A DNA stretch of 11,594 bases, taken from positions 1 to 11,594 of the forward strand of contig JAJZXT010000049.1 of NCBI GenBank assembly GCA_021806355.1, written 5' to 3'. The translations under genes and the position numbers were made by a program. Each line of letters starts with the position of its first letter. The first letter of the stretch is position 1. Under the pieces are notes generated by a model. That model was given only the letters and a program-made list of their open reading frames with translations. It was not told where the DNA came from and did no database searches. The stretch comes from Thermoplasmata archaeon (GTDB taxonomy: Archaea; Thermoplasmatota; Thermoplasmata; Thermoplasmatales; Thermoplasmataceae). Of this stretch, positions 6,632-11,594 are shown piece by piece.

Positions 6632-6645
6632 CATCTGTGTCAGGG

Positions 6646-6652
6646 TATAATA
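6646..6652 (+). promoter_or_regulatory. Possible TATA box of the DUF4870-like gene
   Basis: TATAATA lies about 50 bases before the ATG at 6698. The expected leader of about 20 bases includes GGTG at 6691-6694, a possible weak Shine-Dalgarno. A second AT-rich stretch (TTTAAAAAAG, 6676-6685) is too close to the start to be the box. Confidence 0.4.
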
Positions 6653-6697
6653 GAATTCGTTCTTTCTGCTGAGCGTTTAAAAAAGAGTCTGGTGTGT

Positions 6698-7015
6698 ATG
6701 TCAGAAAGTAGAGAAGATGGAATAATGTTCATATTTTGCTACCTGCTAACTTGGTTATCCGGCATAATTGTTTATGTCTTGTATGGAAGCAAGAACAAGG
6801 ATCTTAGATTTCACGCAATCCAGGCTATTCTTCTTGGAGTGATCATATCCGTGATCGGCATCATTCCCTTGATCCTCCCGTTTAATAGTTATTTCTTTTC
6901 ATTGCTTATTGATCTGGTTATACTTATCCTGTGGCTGTACGGCATATACGTTGGCTACAAAGCATCCCAGGGCGTTGACATATCTATGCCAGTGATAGGT
7001 GATTTAGCGAAGTAG
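6698..7015 (+). CDS. Small membrane protein, DUF4870/Tic20-like
   Basis: A 105-residue protein with three membrane segments (about residues 9-29, 41-60 and 64-85). It has the family hallmarks: a first helix ending in YVLYGSKNKDLRFHAIQA (26-43), where the 'FHAxQA' block is diagnostic. After two more helices comes IYVGYKASQGVDISMPVIGDLA (83-104, in two parts: the YxGYKA block and the 'IPxIG' block). Proteins of this family are widespread in archaea and bacteria; their role is not settled. The ATG at 6698 is chosen; an in-frame GTG at 6692 would add two residues. It stands alone, between remnants of mobile DNA and katG, with a palindrome in front. Confidence 0.7.
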   Translation: MSESREDGIMFIFCYLLTWLSGIIVYVLYGSKNKDLRFHAIQAILLGVIISVIGIIPLILPFNSYFFSLLIDLVILILWLYGIYVGYKASQGVDISMPVIGDLAK

Positions 7016-7031
7016 TTCAATGCTTTCCTCA

Positions 7032-7253
7032 TCATCTTAGCTTCAGAAAACCGTTCCAGTGAGTAACAAGGCTTCGGTCTCCGATTCCTGATGGCGATAT
7101 GCAGTTGCACGCGTGAATTTTACTATGTATATCTGAATCAATGCCAGCCCCGCATTCACACCTGAACAGGAAGCGGTACCTGAACCGGGAATCATTTGAA
7201 ATGCCCGTATAGAATTCTGCAATTCCTTTATTTGATAATCGGTTAATGATCAA
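7032..7253 (-). pseudogene. Possible TnpB zinc-ribbon relic
   Basis: This minus-strand frame of 73 codons fills most of a 384-base gap. Residues around 26-41 read RYRFLFRCECGAGIDSDI, followed by H. A Cys-x-Cys-Gly pair followed by I-D-x-D-I-H resembles the second half of the TnpB zinc ribbon ('C.CG..DRDxxAAxNI'), after which the match decays. The expected first CxxC pair, the RuvC motifs and the TnpB tail are not seen. The resemblance is short and could be chance. No promoter or Shine-Dalgarno sequence is obvious. The rest of 7016-7399 holds the katG promoter region. Confidence 0.3.
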
Positions 7254-7277
7254 TGTTTTTGTAGAATATACCGACCG

Positions 7278-7290
7278 ATATCATTGATAT
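7278..7290. promoter_or_regulatory. Palindrome upstream of katG
   Basis: ATATCA-T-TGATAT is a perfect dyad with a one-base centre. It lies about 18 bases before a TATA-like sequence (GATAAATAC, 7309-7317) and 110 bases before the katG ATG. It is a candidate operator for a redox-responsive or other regulator; no known site is recognised. Confidence 0.35.
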
Positions 7291-7308
7291 TTCACCAATC
7301 CCGCCGGG

Positions 7309-7317
7309 ATAAATACT
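7309..7317 (+). promoter_or_regulatory. Possible TATA box of katG
   Basis: GATAAATAC, preceded by a G/C-rich CCGCCGG, would put the transcript start near 7340 and leave a leader of about 60 bases. A second AT-rich candidate (TATTTATTT, 7319-7327) is close by. There is no box at leaderless spacing from 7400. Confidence 0.3.
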
Positions 7318-7399
7318 CTATTTATTTCTAACTCTCCCAATGAGTTTTTAGGTATGCAAAACCTTAAGATTGAAGTTCACGTAAGTAAAGTGAAAACTG

Positions 7400-9577
7400 A
7401 TGAGCGAAAAAGAACTCCCTGCTGAGCACAGAAATAAGATGAGAAGAAGTATTCAGGAGTGGTGGCCTGATCGATTGGATCTCAGGATCCTCCGCCAAAA
7501 TTCACCAAAATCAAATCCAATGGATGAGGATTTTGACTATAGGGAAGAGTTCAAGAGCCTGGATCTTGCAGCAGTGAAGAAAGATATAGCCAAGATTTTG
7601 ACAACCTCCCAGGAATGGTGGCCTGCAGATTTTGGCAATTATGGCCCCCTGATGATCAGGATGGCCTGGCATGCTGCTGGAACCTACAGGACAGACGATG
7701 GAAGAGGCGGAGCTGGCTCAGCACAACAGCGTTTTCCACCGTTGAACAGCTGGCCGGACAATGTGCTCCTGGACAGGGCCAGAAGGCTGATCTGGCCGAT
7801 CAAGCAGAAATACGGCAGGAAACTTTCATGGGGAGATTTGATAATCCTTTCTGGAAACGTAGCCCTGGAAAGCATGGGTTTCAAGACCTTCGGATTCAGT
7901 GGGGGCAGGGAGGATGTTTATGAACCGGATGAATCAGTATACTGGGGAAAAGAACAGGAGTGGCTTGGCGACAAACGGTACTCAAGCGACAGGGAACTGG
8001 AAAAGCCACTAGCGGCAGTTCAGATGGGATTAATCTATGTCAATCCAGAGGGCCCAAACGGCAAACCCGATCCTATTGCAGCAGCAAAGGATATCCGGGA
8101 AACATTCTTCCGGATGGCAATGAATGATGAGGAGACGGTTGCGCTTATTGCGGGAGGACACACTTTCGGGAAAACCCATGGTGCTGGCCCAGCCAAGCAT
8201 GTCGGACCAGAACCAGAGGCTGCACCGATTGAGAACCAGGGAATCGGATGGAAAAGCACATACAAGTCTGGCAAAGGTGACGATACCATAGGCGGTGGAC
8301 CTGAGGTCATATGGACAACATCACCGACGAAGTGGAGCAATGGTTTCTTTACCACGCTCTTCGGATATGAGTGGGAACTTACAAAGAGTCCCGCAGGTGC
8401 ATATCAGTTTGTTGCAAAGGGGGGTGCAGGGGCAAATACAGTTCCGGATCCTCACGACCCAAGCAAGAAGCGCTCGCCAACAATGCTTGTCACAGATCTT
8501 TCTCTGCGGGTGGATCCAGTATATGAGAAGATCTCCAGACGCTTTTTTGAGCATCCGGATGATTTCGCGGATGCATTTGCAAGGGCATGGTTCAAGTTGA
8601 CGCATCGTGACATGGGCCCAAGGACAAGGTATCTTGGCTCAGAGGCGCCTGCAGAGGATCTCATATGGCAGGACCCAATCCCTGCGGTTAACCACAAATT
8701 GGTTGATGACAGGGACATATCAGATCTGAAGGCCGCCGTGCTCAATTCAGGACTGAAAGCCAGGGAGCTTGTATACACGGCATGGTCATCGGCATCAACA
8801 TTCAGGGGAAGCGACAAGAGGGGCGGAGCGAACGGTTCACGCATAAGGCTCGAACCCCAGAAGAACTGGGAATGCAATGAACCGAGGCAGTTGGAAAGAG
8901 TCCTTAAGGCGCTGGAAAAAATCAGGAGTGAATTCAACTCCAGTGCAAAGAATGGAAAAAAGATATCACTTGCGGACCTCATAGTCCTGGCAGGCAACGC
9001 AGGCGTTGAAAAGGCTGCCAGGGAGGGCGGATTCAAAGTTGAAGTTCCGTTTATTCCAGGGCGAATGGATGCCCTTAAAGAGCAAACAGATGTGCAATCC
9101 GTTTCGATGCTTGAACCTAAATTCGATGGTTTTCGTAACTACAGGTCAGGTTCCATGGATGCAAAGGAGGAATTCCAGCTCATCGATAAAGCACAGCTTC
9201 TCGCTCTCACAATACCTGAAATGGTTGTCCTTATAGGGGGAATGAGGGCATTGGATGCAAATTATGGCCACTCCCAGGATGGTGTGTTTACAGACCGTCC
9301 AGGTGTGCTGACGAATGACTTTTTCGTGAATCTTCTTGATATGGGAACCACATGGAAAGCGATTGATGATTCACATTCTCATTTCAAGGGGGAAGATGCG
9401 AAAACAGGGAAAATGAAATGGACTGCAAGTCGTGTGGACTTGATATTTGGTTCTCATTCTGAGTTGCGTGCAGTAGCGGAGGTCTATGGAAGTGATGATG
9501 GGAAAGAAAAATTTGCAAGAGACTTTGTGGCTGCGTGGACCAAGGTAATGAACCTTGACAGGTTTGATCTCAAATAA
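7400..9577 (+). CDS. katG: Catalase-peroxidase KatG
   Basis: A full-length 725-residue bifunctional haem enzyme that dismutates hydrogen peroxide and oxidises small donors. The N-terminal haem domain shows MIRMAWHAAGTYR (85-97) with distal Arg87, Trp90 and His91. The Met-Tyr-Trp cofactor would be Trp90, Tyr213 (LIYVNPEGPNG) and Met239 (FFRMAMND). The proximal His254 sits in AGGHTFGKTHG. Trp325 (FGYEWELTKSP) and Asp366 (TMLVTDLSL) complete the proximal side, and Arg410 fits the mobile Arg of the family. The second, haem-free domain of the gene duplication follows (about 440-725), with AWSSASTFRGSDKRGGANG, degenerate as usual. The position matching Ser315 of the mycobacterial enzyme appears to be Gly299. 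Its G+C is visibly higher than that of the neighbours, suggesting transfer. Start: ATG 7400, no clear Shine-Dalgarno. It stands alone, without a linked regulator. Confidence 0.97.
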   Translation: MSEKELPAEHRNKMRRSIQEWWPDRLDLRILRQNSPKSNPMDEDFDYREEFKSLDLAAVKKDIAKILTTSQEWWPADFGNYGPLMIRMAWHAAGTYRTDDGRGGAGSAQQRFPPLNSWPDNVLLDRARRLIWPIKQKYGRKLSWGDLIILSGNVALESMGFKTFGFSGGREDVYEPDESVYWGKEQEWLGDKRYSSDRELEKPLAAVQMGLIYVNPEGPNGKPDPIAAAKDIRETFFRMAMNDEETVALIAGGHTFGKTHGAGPAKHVGPEPEAAPIENQGIGWKSTYKSGKGDDTIGGGPEVIWTTSPTKWSNGFFTTLFGYEWELTKSPAGAYQFVAKGGAGANTVPDPHDPSKKRSPTMLVTDLSLRVDPVYEKISRRFFEHPDDFADAFARAWFKLTHRDMGPRTRYLGSEAPAEDLIWQDPIPAVNHKLVDDRDISDLKAAVLNSGLKARELVYTAWSSASTFRGSDKRGGANGSRIRLEPQKNWECNEPRQLERVLKALEKIRSEFNSSAKNGKKISLADLIVLAGNAGVEKAAREGGFKVEVPFIPGRMDALKEQTDVQSVSMLEPKFDGFRNYRSGSMDAKEEFQLIDKAQLLALTIPEMVVLIGGMRALDANYGHSQDGVFTDRPGVLTNDFFVNLLDMGTTWKAIDDSHSHFKGEDAKTGKMKWTASRVDLIFGSHSELRAVAEVYGSDDGKEKFARDFVAAWTKVMNLDRFDLK

Positions 9578-9646
9578 AATCAAATGAACATGGATTAAGC
9601 AGGATTCGATTAACCGTAAAAGAAAAGTATAGAAAAGATTGCGTTG

Positions 9647-9687
9647 GCTCCAGCCCAAACATAGGGTTAATACTGGCTTACCGGAGC
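9647..9687. other. Possible structured RNA segment in the katG-fic gap
   Basis: Between katG and the fic gene (9578-9818) no gene is seen. GCTCC (9647-9651) can pair with GGAGC (9683-9687), enclosing CCC-AAACATA-GGG and a CCAG/CTGG alternative. I do not recognise a known RNA family. It could be the katG 3' untranslated region or a small RNA ending at the poly-T tract at 9763-9776. Confidence 0.25.
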
Positions 9688-9762
9688 AGAGCTAGAACCA
9701 TGTCAGGCTATTCAAAACGGTAACAGGAGGAATTCATAAATTTGAAATATGGAATTAGTGGA

Positions 9763-9776
9763 TTTTTTTGTTTTTT
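9763..9776 (+). terminator. Poly-T terminator upstream of the fic gene
   Basis: Seven T, one G, six T. This is the strongest oligo-T tract in the window and a good archaeal terminator for transcripts coming from katG or from the gap, just before the fic promoter. Confidence 0.6.
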
Positions 9777-9785
9777 CCATATATG

Positions 9786-9794
9786 TATATATAT
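9786..9794 (+). promoter_or_regulatory. TATA box of the fic gene
   Basis: TATATATAT is centred about 29 bases before the ATG at 9819, giving a leaderless transcript. It shows that the in-frame upstream ATG at 9768 lies before the promoter and is not the start. Confidence 0.6.
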
Positions 9795-9818
9795 GAAGTA
9801 TGTATAGTAGCGTTAATA

Positions 9819-10721
9819 ATGGATAGACACATATTAGAACGACTGAGAGAGAGAATGCTGGATCGAGGTTCAGTACGTGATATGCCAGAGAAGACGCTTC
9901 GGGAATTATTCATACTGAATACCTGGGGAACTAATGCAATAGAGGGAAACACTCTCACCCTGAATGAAGTGACCAGGGTAATTGAAACTGGCATGACTGT
10001 ACCTGATCACCCTGTGAGGGATCTGCTCGAAACAATTCAGCACCGGTCTGCCCTGGCCGAAGTCGTAAGTGGAAGAATATTTGAAATTAACATGAAAAGC
10101 GCATTGGATTTGCATAATATGATCTTTCATGGAATCCTTATCGATGCAGGACAGTGGAGAAGGGTTAATGTCAGAATATCAGGCTCAAGGTATTCACCCC
10201 CAAGAGTGGAGAAGATCATCTCTCTCCTTCAGGAGTGGGAGCAACATTACATGGCAATGGAAATGAAGCGTGAGGATGTTTTTTCCCAGGCTGCTGAAAT
10301 GCATTTTGGATTTGAATCAATCCACCCATTTTCGGATGGGAACGGAAGAGTCGGCAGACTGCTGCTAAGTATACATTTCCTTAATCACAACTGGCCGCTC
10401 ATCCACATTCTCCCTGACGACAGGAATTCCTACCTGAATGCTCTTGAGGTTGCCCATTTCAACGATGCAGCCGTTTTAGCATCATTTCTGGAAATAAGCA
10501 TGGCACGGTCGCTCATTTTTGTGCTTGACATGGTTGGTTCTGAGGCAGATAAACTGATGACCATTAATGAGGCGAGAGAAGTTTCCGGTACAGATTACTC
10601 AACAAAATACCTTGCACTGAGAATCAAGCAGGGAGAACTTCCAGGGATCAGGTTAAACAACAGGTGGAGAACAAGCCCTGCAGCCATAAACATTTATAGA
10701 GAGATAAAAGGAAGAATGTGA
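9819..10721 (+). CDS. Fic-domain protein with built-in inhibitory motif and C-terminal DNA-binding-like segment
   Basis: A 300-residue protein. The Fic core carries HPFSDGNGRVGR (169-180), a complete HxFx(D/E)GNGR motif with catalytic His169, so the enzyme should transfer AMP or another nucleotide part to a target hydroxyl. Upstream, TNAIEGN (38-44) matches the inhibitory (S/T)xxxE(G/N) motif with Glu42, which places it in the class with an N-terminal self-blocking helix. The flap region around 112-130 (WRRVNVRI...YSPPRVEKI) docks targets in the family. The last 55 residues (MTINEAREVSG... GIRLNNRWRTSPAAINIY) look like a winged-helix or excisionase-type DNA-binding domain, common in such Fic proteins. 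The target is unknown. It is a single gene with a leaderless promoter and no antitoxin gene beside it, in keeping with the internal inhibitor. It converges on the TPR gene. Confidence 0.92.
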   Translation: MDRHILERLRERMLDRGSVRDMPEKTLRELFILNTWGTNAIEGNTLTLNEVTRVIETGMTVPDHPVRDLLETIQHRSALAEVVSGRIFEINMKSALDLHNMIFHGILIDAGQWRRVNVRISGSRYSPPRVEKIISLLQEWEQHYMAMEMKREDVFSQAAEMHFGFESIHPFSDGNGRVGRLLLSIHFLNHNWPLIHILPDDRNSYLNALEVAHFNDAAVLASFLEISMARSLIFVLDMVGSEADKLMTINEAREVSGTDYSTKYLALRIKQGELPGIRLNNRWRTSPAAINIYREIKGRM

Positions 10722-10790
10722 AATAGACTCAGGTCTTATTTCTCCATCTGGCTAACGTTTTCAGACATGATTGACCGCTATTATCCGAAA

Positions 10791-11261
10791 TCAATCTATT
10801 TCTTCAAGATACTGTGAGAGAGATCTCTTATATTCAGGCAATAGGCCATTGTCACCTGACAGGATAAAGTTGAGTGCGGCCTTGAGTGCCTTCATGGCTT
10901 CTCCAGCCCTAAACAGGGCAGTGCACAGGAATATCAGGGCAGCAGGATCCCCAGTTTCCTCCAAAACTCTGCTGAGGATGCCAATAGCACCTTCATTTTT
11001 GCCAGTAACACTTAATGAACTTCCCAACTGGATTTCAGCCTGAGTCTTCAATTTTCCAGAAATTCCCAATTCTATAGCCCTTTGATATAACGGAATTGCC
11101 TCATTCTCTTTCCCTAAGAAATCCAGAGCGTTTGCATATTCGAATAGGTATACAGAATCTTCCTGGTAATCTTCAAAAACTTCCTGGAACTTCTTTAGCA
11201 ACAGTTCAGGATTGTCCTTGTGTTTCCAGGCTTCCTTTATTATCTTATTAAGATCGCTCAT
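10791..11261 (-). CDS. Tetratricopeptide-repeat protein
   Basis: A 156-residue, all-helical protein without signal or membrane segments, so probably cytoplasmic. Helix pairs with TPR spacing are visible: YLFEYANALDFLGKENEAIP (38-57) followed by LYQRAIELG (58-66); AEIQLGSSLSVTGKNEGAIG (75-94) followed by ILSRVLEETG (95-104); and AALIFLCTALFRAGEAMKAL (107-126). This is the layout of a short TPR family found in many bacteria and archaea, presumably a protein-protein interaction scaffold; the partner is unknown. The start is the ATG at 11261, not the upstream in-frame ATG at 11330: the TATA-like box at 11291-11298 lies between them, and the additional 23 residues are not TPR-like. It converges with the fic gene, leaving a 69-base gap. 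Confidence 0.8.
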   Translation of the reverse strand: MSDLNKIIKEAWKHKDNPELLLKKFQEVFEDYQEDSVYLFEYANALDFLGKENEAIPLYQRAIELGISGKLKTQAEIQLGSSLSVTGKNEGAIGILSRVLEETGDPAALIFLCTALFRAGEAMKALKAALNFILSGDNGLLPEYKRSLSQYLEEID

Positions 11262-11290
11262 CCAGCCCAAATGATATTGAAAAAAAGGTA

Positions 11291-11298
11291 TTTTAAAT
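11291..11298 (-). promoter_or_regulatory. TATA box of the TPR gene
   Basis: On the minus strand, ATTTAAAA is centred about 33 bases upstream of the ATG at 11261. It is directly preceded, on the coding strand, by the inverted repeat at 11299-11314. Confidence 0.5.
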
Positions 11299-11314
11299 GT
11301 TTCACACATGAAAC
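11299..11314. promoter_or_regulatory. Inverted repeat next to the TPR promoter (candidate operator)
   Basis: GTTTCA and TGAAAC are perfect 6-base arms around a 4-base centre (CACA). The repeat covers the place of the BRE element just upstream of the TATA box, so a bound protein would block or recruit TFB. Confidence 0.5.
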
Positions 11315-11421
11315 GCCGCTCCTGCCTCAATGCTTACTTGAGAATGAGGTGCAATGAACTGAAACTTAATGTTGATAGTGCTCCCATGAAAACGAATGCA
11401 TGCATACACCCGTGACATCCT

Positions 11422-11442
11422 CCCACGTCTAAAGAACGTGGG
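11422..11442. repeat. Right-end hairpin of an IS605-type element
   Basis: CCCACGT (11422-11428) and ACGTGGG (11436-11442) form a 7-bp stem with a 7-base loop that contains the tnpB stop codon. A hairpin of this kind just at the tnpB stop is a known feature of IS200/IS605 right ends. The outer border of the element is probably near 11410-11420 but cannot be fixed without an empty site. Confidence 0.7.
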
Positions 11443-11594
11443 CTTCCTGCTTCAACCACTTCACTTGCTTTATCCCTTCCTTCTCAAGAAGGGATAGAGT
11501 AGAGGTGACTGTGTCCACAGGCGTTAATTCCCCACTGTCCGTGGGTATTCCGGTCTTTATCAGGCCAAATCTCTTTACATTTATTGCTGCATTC
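11429..11594 (-). CDS. tnpB: TnpB (IS200/IS605 OrfB), C-terminal end (runs off right edge)
   Basis: The last 54 codons and stop of an RNA-guided nuclease/transposon accessory gene; the rest lies beyond the window. The visible part begins NAAINVKRFG, the segment that follows the last RuvC aspartate in TnpB ('DxDxNAAINI'). The typical tail comes next: GIPTDSGELTPVDT (about visible residues 15-28), then SLLEKEGIK and finally KQEAHVL at the stop. The coding DNA contains three stems: 11422-11442, 11471-11496 and 11531-11545. The tnpB 3' end and right end are known to be the source of omega-RNA, the guide that TnpB processes and uses. Whether the full gene is intact, and whether a tnpA partner exists, cannot be seen here. 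Confidence 0.82.
   Translation of the reverse strand, partial: NAAINVKRFGLIKTGIPTDSGELTPVDTVTSTLSLLEKEGIKQVKWLKQEAHVL
11471..11496. repeat. Inverted repeat within the tnpB 3' end
   Basis: TATCCCTTC (11471-11479) pairs with GAAGGGATA (11488-11496) over 9 bp with an 8-base loop. It lies in the coding sequence of the TnpB tail and is a likely omega-RNA stem. Confidence 0.7.
11531..11545. repeat. Second inverted repeat within the tnpB 3' end
   Basis: CCCAC (11531-11535) pairs with GTGGG (11541-11545) with a 5-base loop. Its arms share five bases with the terminal CCCACGT hairpin, so the two stems could exchange strands in the RNA. Confidence 0.55.

Noticed and set aside
8452..9036. Minus-strand ORF of 194 codons
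   Set aside because: It lies wholly inside katG, whose frame is certain, and is a codon-bias shadow.
9640..9720. tRNA-like appearance of the G+C-richer stretch after katG
   Set aside because: No acceptor stem, anticodon arm or GTTCNANNC T-arm could be assembled on either strand.
9768..9818. Upstream start for the fic gene at 9768
   Set aside because: That ATG lies upstream of the TATA box and in the poly-T tract; the additional 17 residues are low-complexity translation of promoter DNA.
10771..11043. Plus-strand ORF of 90 codons
   Set aside because: It is antisense to the TPR gene, whose helical repeat pattern is clear.
11396..11405. ATGCATGCAT palindrome next to the IS605 right end
   Set aside because: A 10-bp alternating palindrome is close to chance expectation and has no clear relation to the element border.
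1..11594. CRISPR array or a multi-gene defence/toxin-antitoxin cassette
   Set aside because: No regularly spaced direct repeats were found, and the Fic gene has no partner gene beyond its internal inhibitory motif.

Overview
The window looks archaeal, most probably from the Thermoplasmatales (Thermoplasma/Ferroplasma/Cuniculiplasma type). This is inferred from the gene set: an archaeal FtsZ, a transketolase split into two overlapping subunit genes, a short (223-residue) transaldolase, and a COG0170-type lipid/prenol kinase. It also rests on TATA-like boxes about 25-35 bases upstream of many start codons, which suggests leaderless or very short-leader transcripts. Arg is coded mostly by AGA/AGG. 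No rRNA, tRNA or CRISPR array was found.

Left part, 1-5225, is a housekeeping block. The minus strand carries the 5' end of a secreted or membrane-anchored protein with a (CT)9 tract near its start, and a polytopic COG0170 kinase. On the plus strand follow ftsZ and a tightly overlapping three-gene operon (transketolase N subunit, transketolase C subunit, transaldolase) that makes the core of the non-oxidative pentose phosphate pathway. A run of T closes it.

Middle part, 5226-7399, holds a SpoIIM/DUF95 membrane protein, then about 700 bases without an intact gene. That gap contains what looks like the 3' end of a decayed IS605-type tnpB, a dense cluster of ACCG/CGGT inverted repeats and an 18-bp perfect palindrome. 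A small DUF4870/Tic20-like membrane protein follows, then 384 bases with a possible second TnpB zinc-ribbon relic.

Right part, 7400-11594, holds a full-length bifunctional catalase-peroxidase (katG), visibly richer in G+C than its neighbours. A 241-base gap with possible RNA structure and a strong poly-T tract follows. Next come a Fic-domain protein with a built-in inhibitory motif and a C-terminal DNA-binding-like segment, a convergent TPR protein with a palindrome at its promoter, and the 3' end of a TnpB (IS200/IS605) running off the window. The TnpB end has the hairpins expected of an element right end and its omega-RNA.

The left block is core metabolism and cell division. The segment from about 5990 to the right end looks like an accessory region shaped by IS605-type elements and carrying oxidative-stress and signalling genes. 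I see no convincing novel multi-gene defence system. The most interesting signals are the TnpB-tail relics with their hairpins, the phase-variation-like dinucleotide tract, and the regulatory palindromes.
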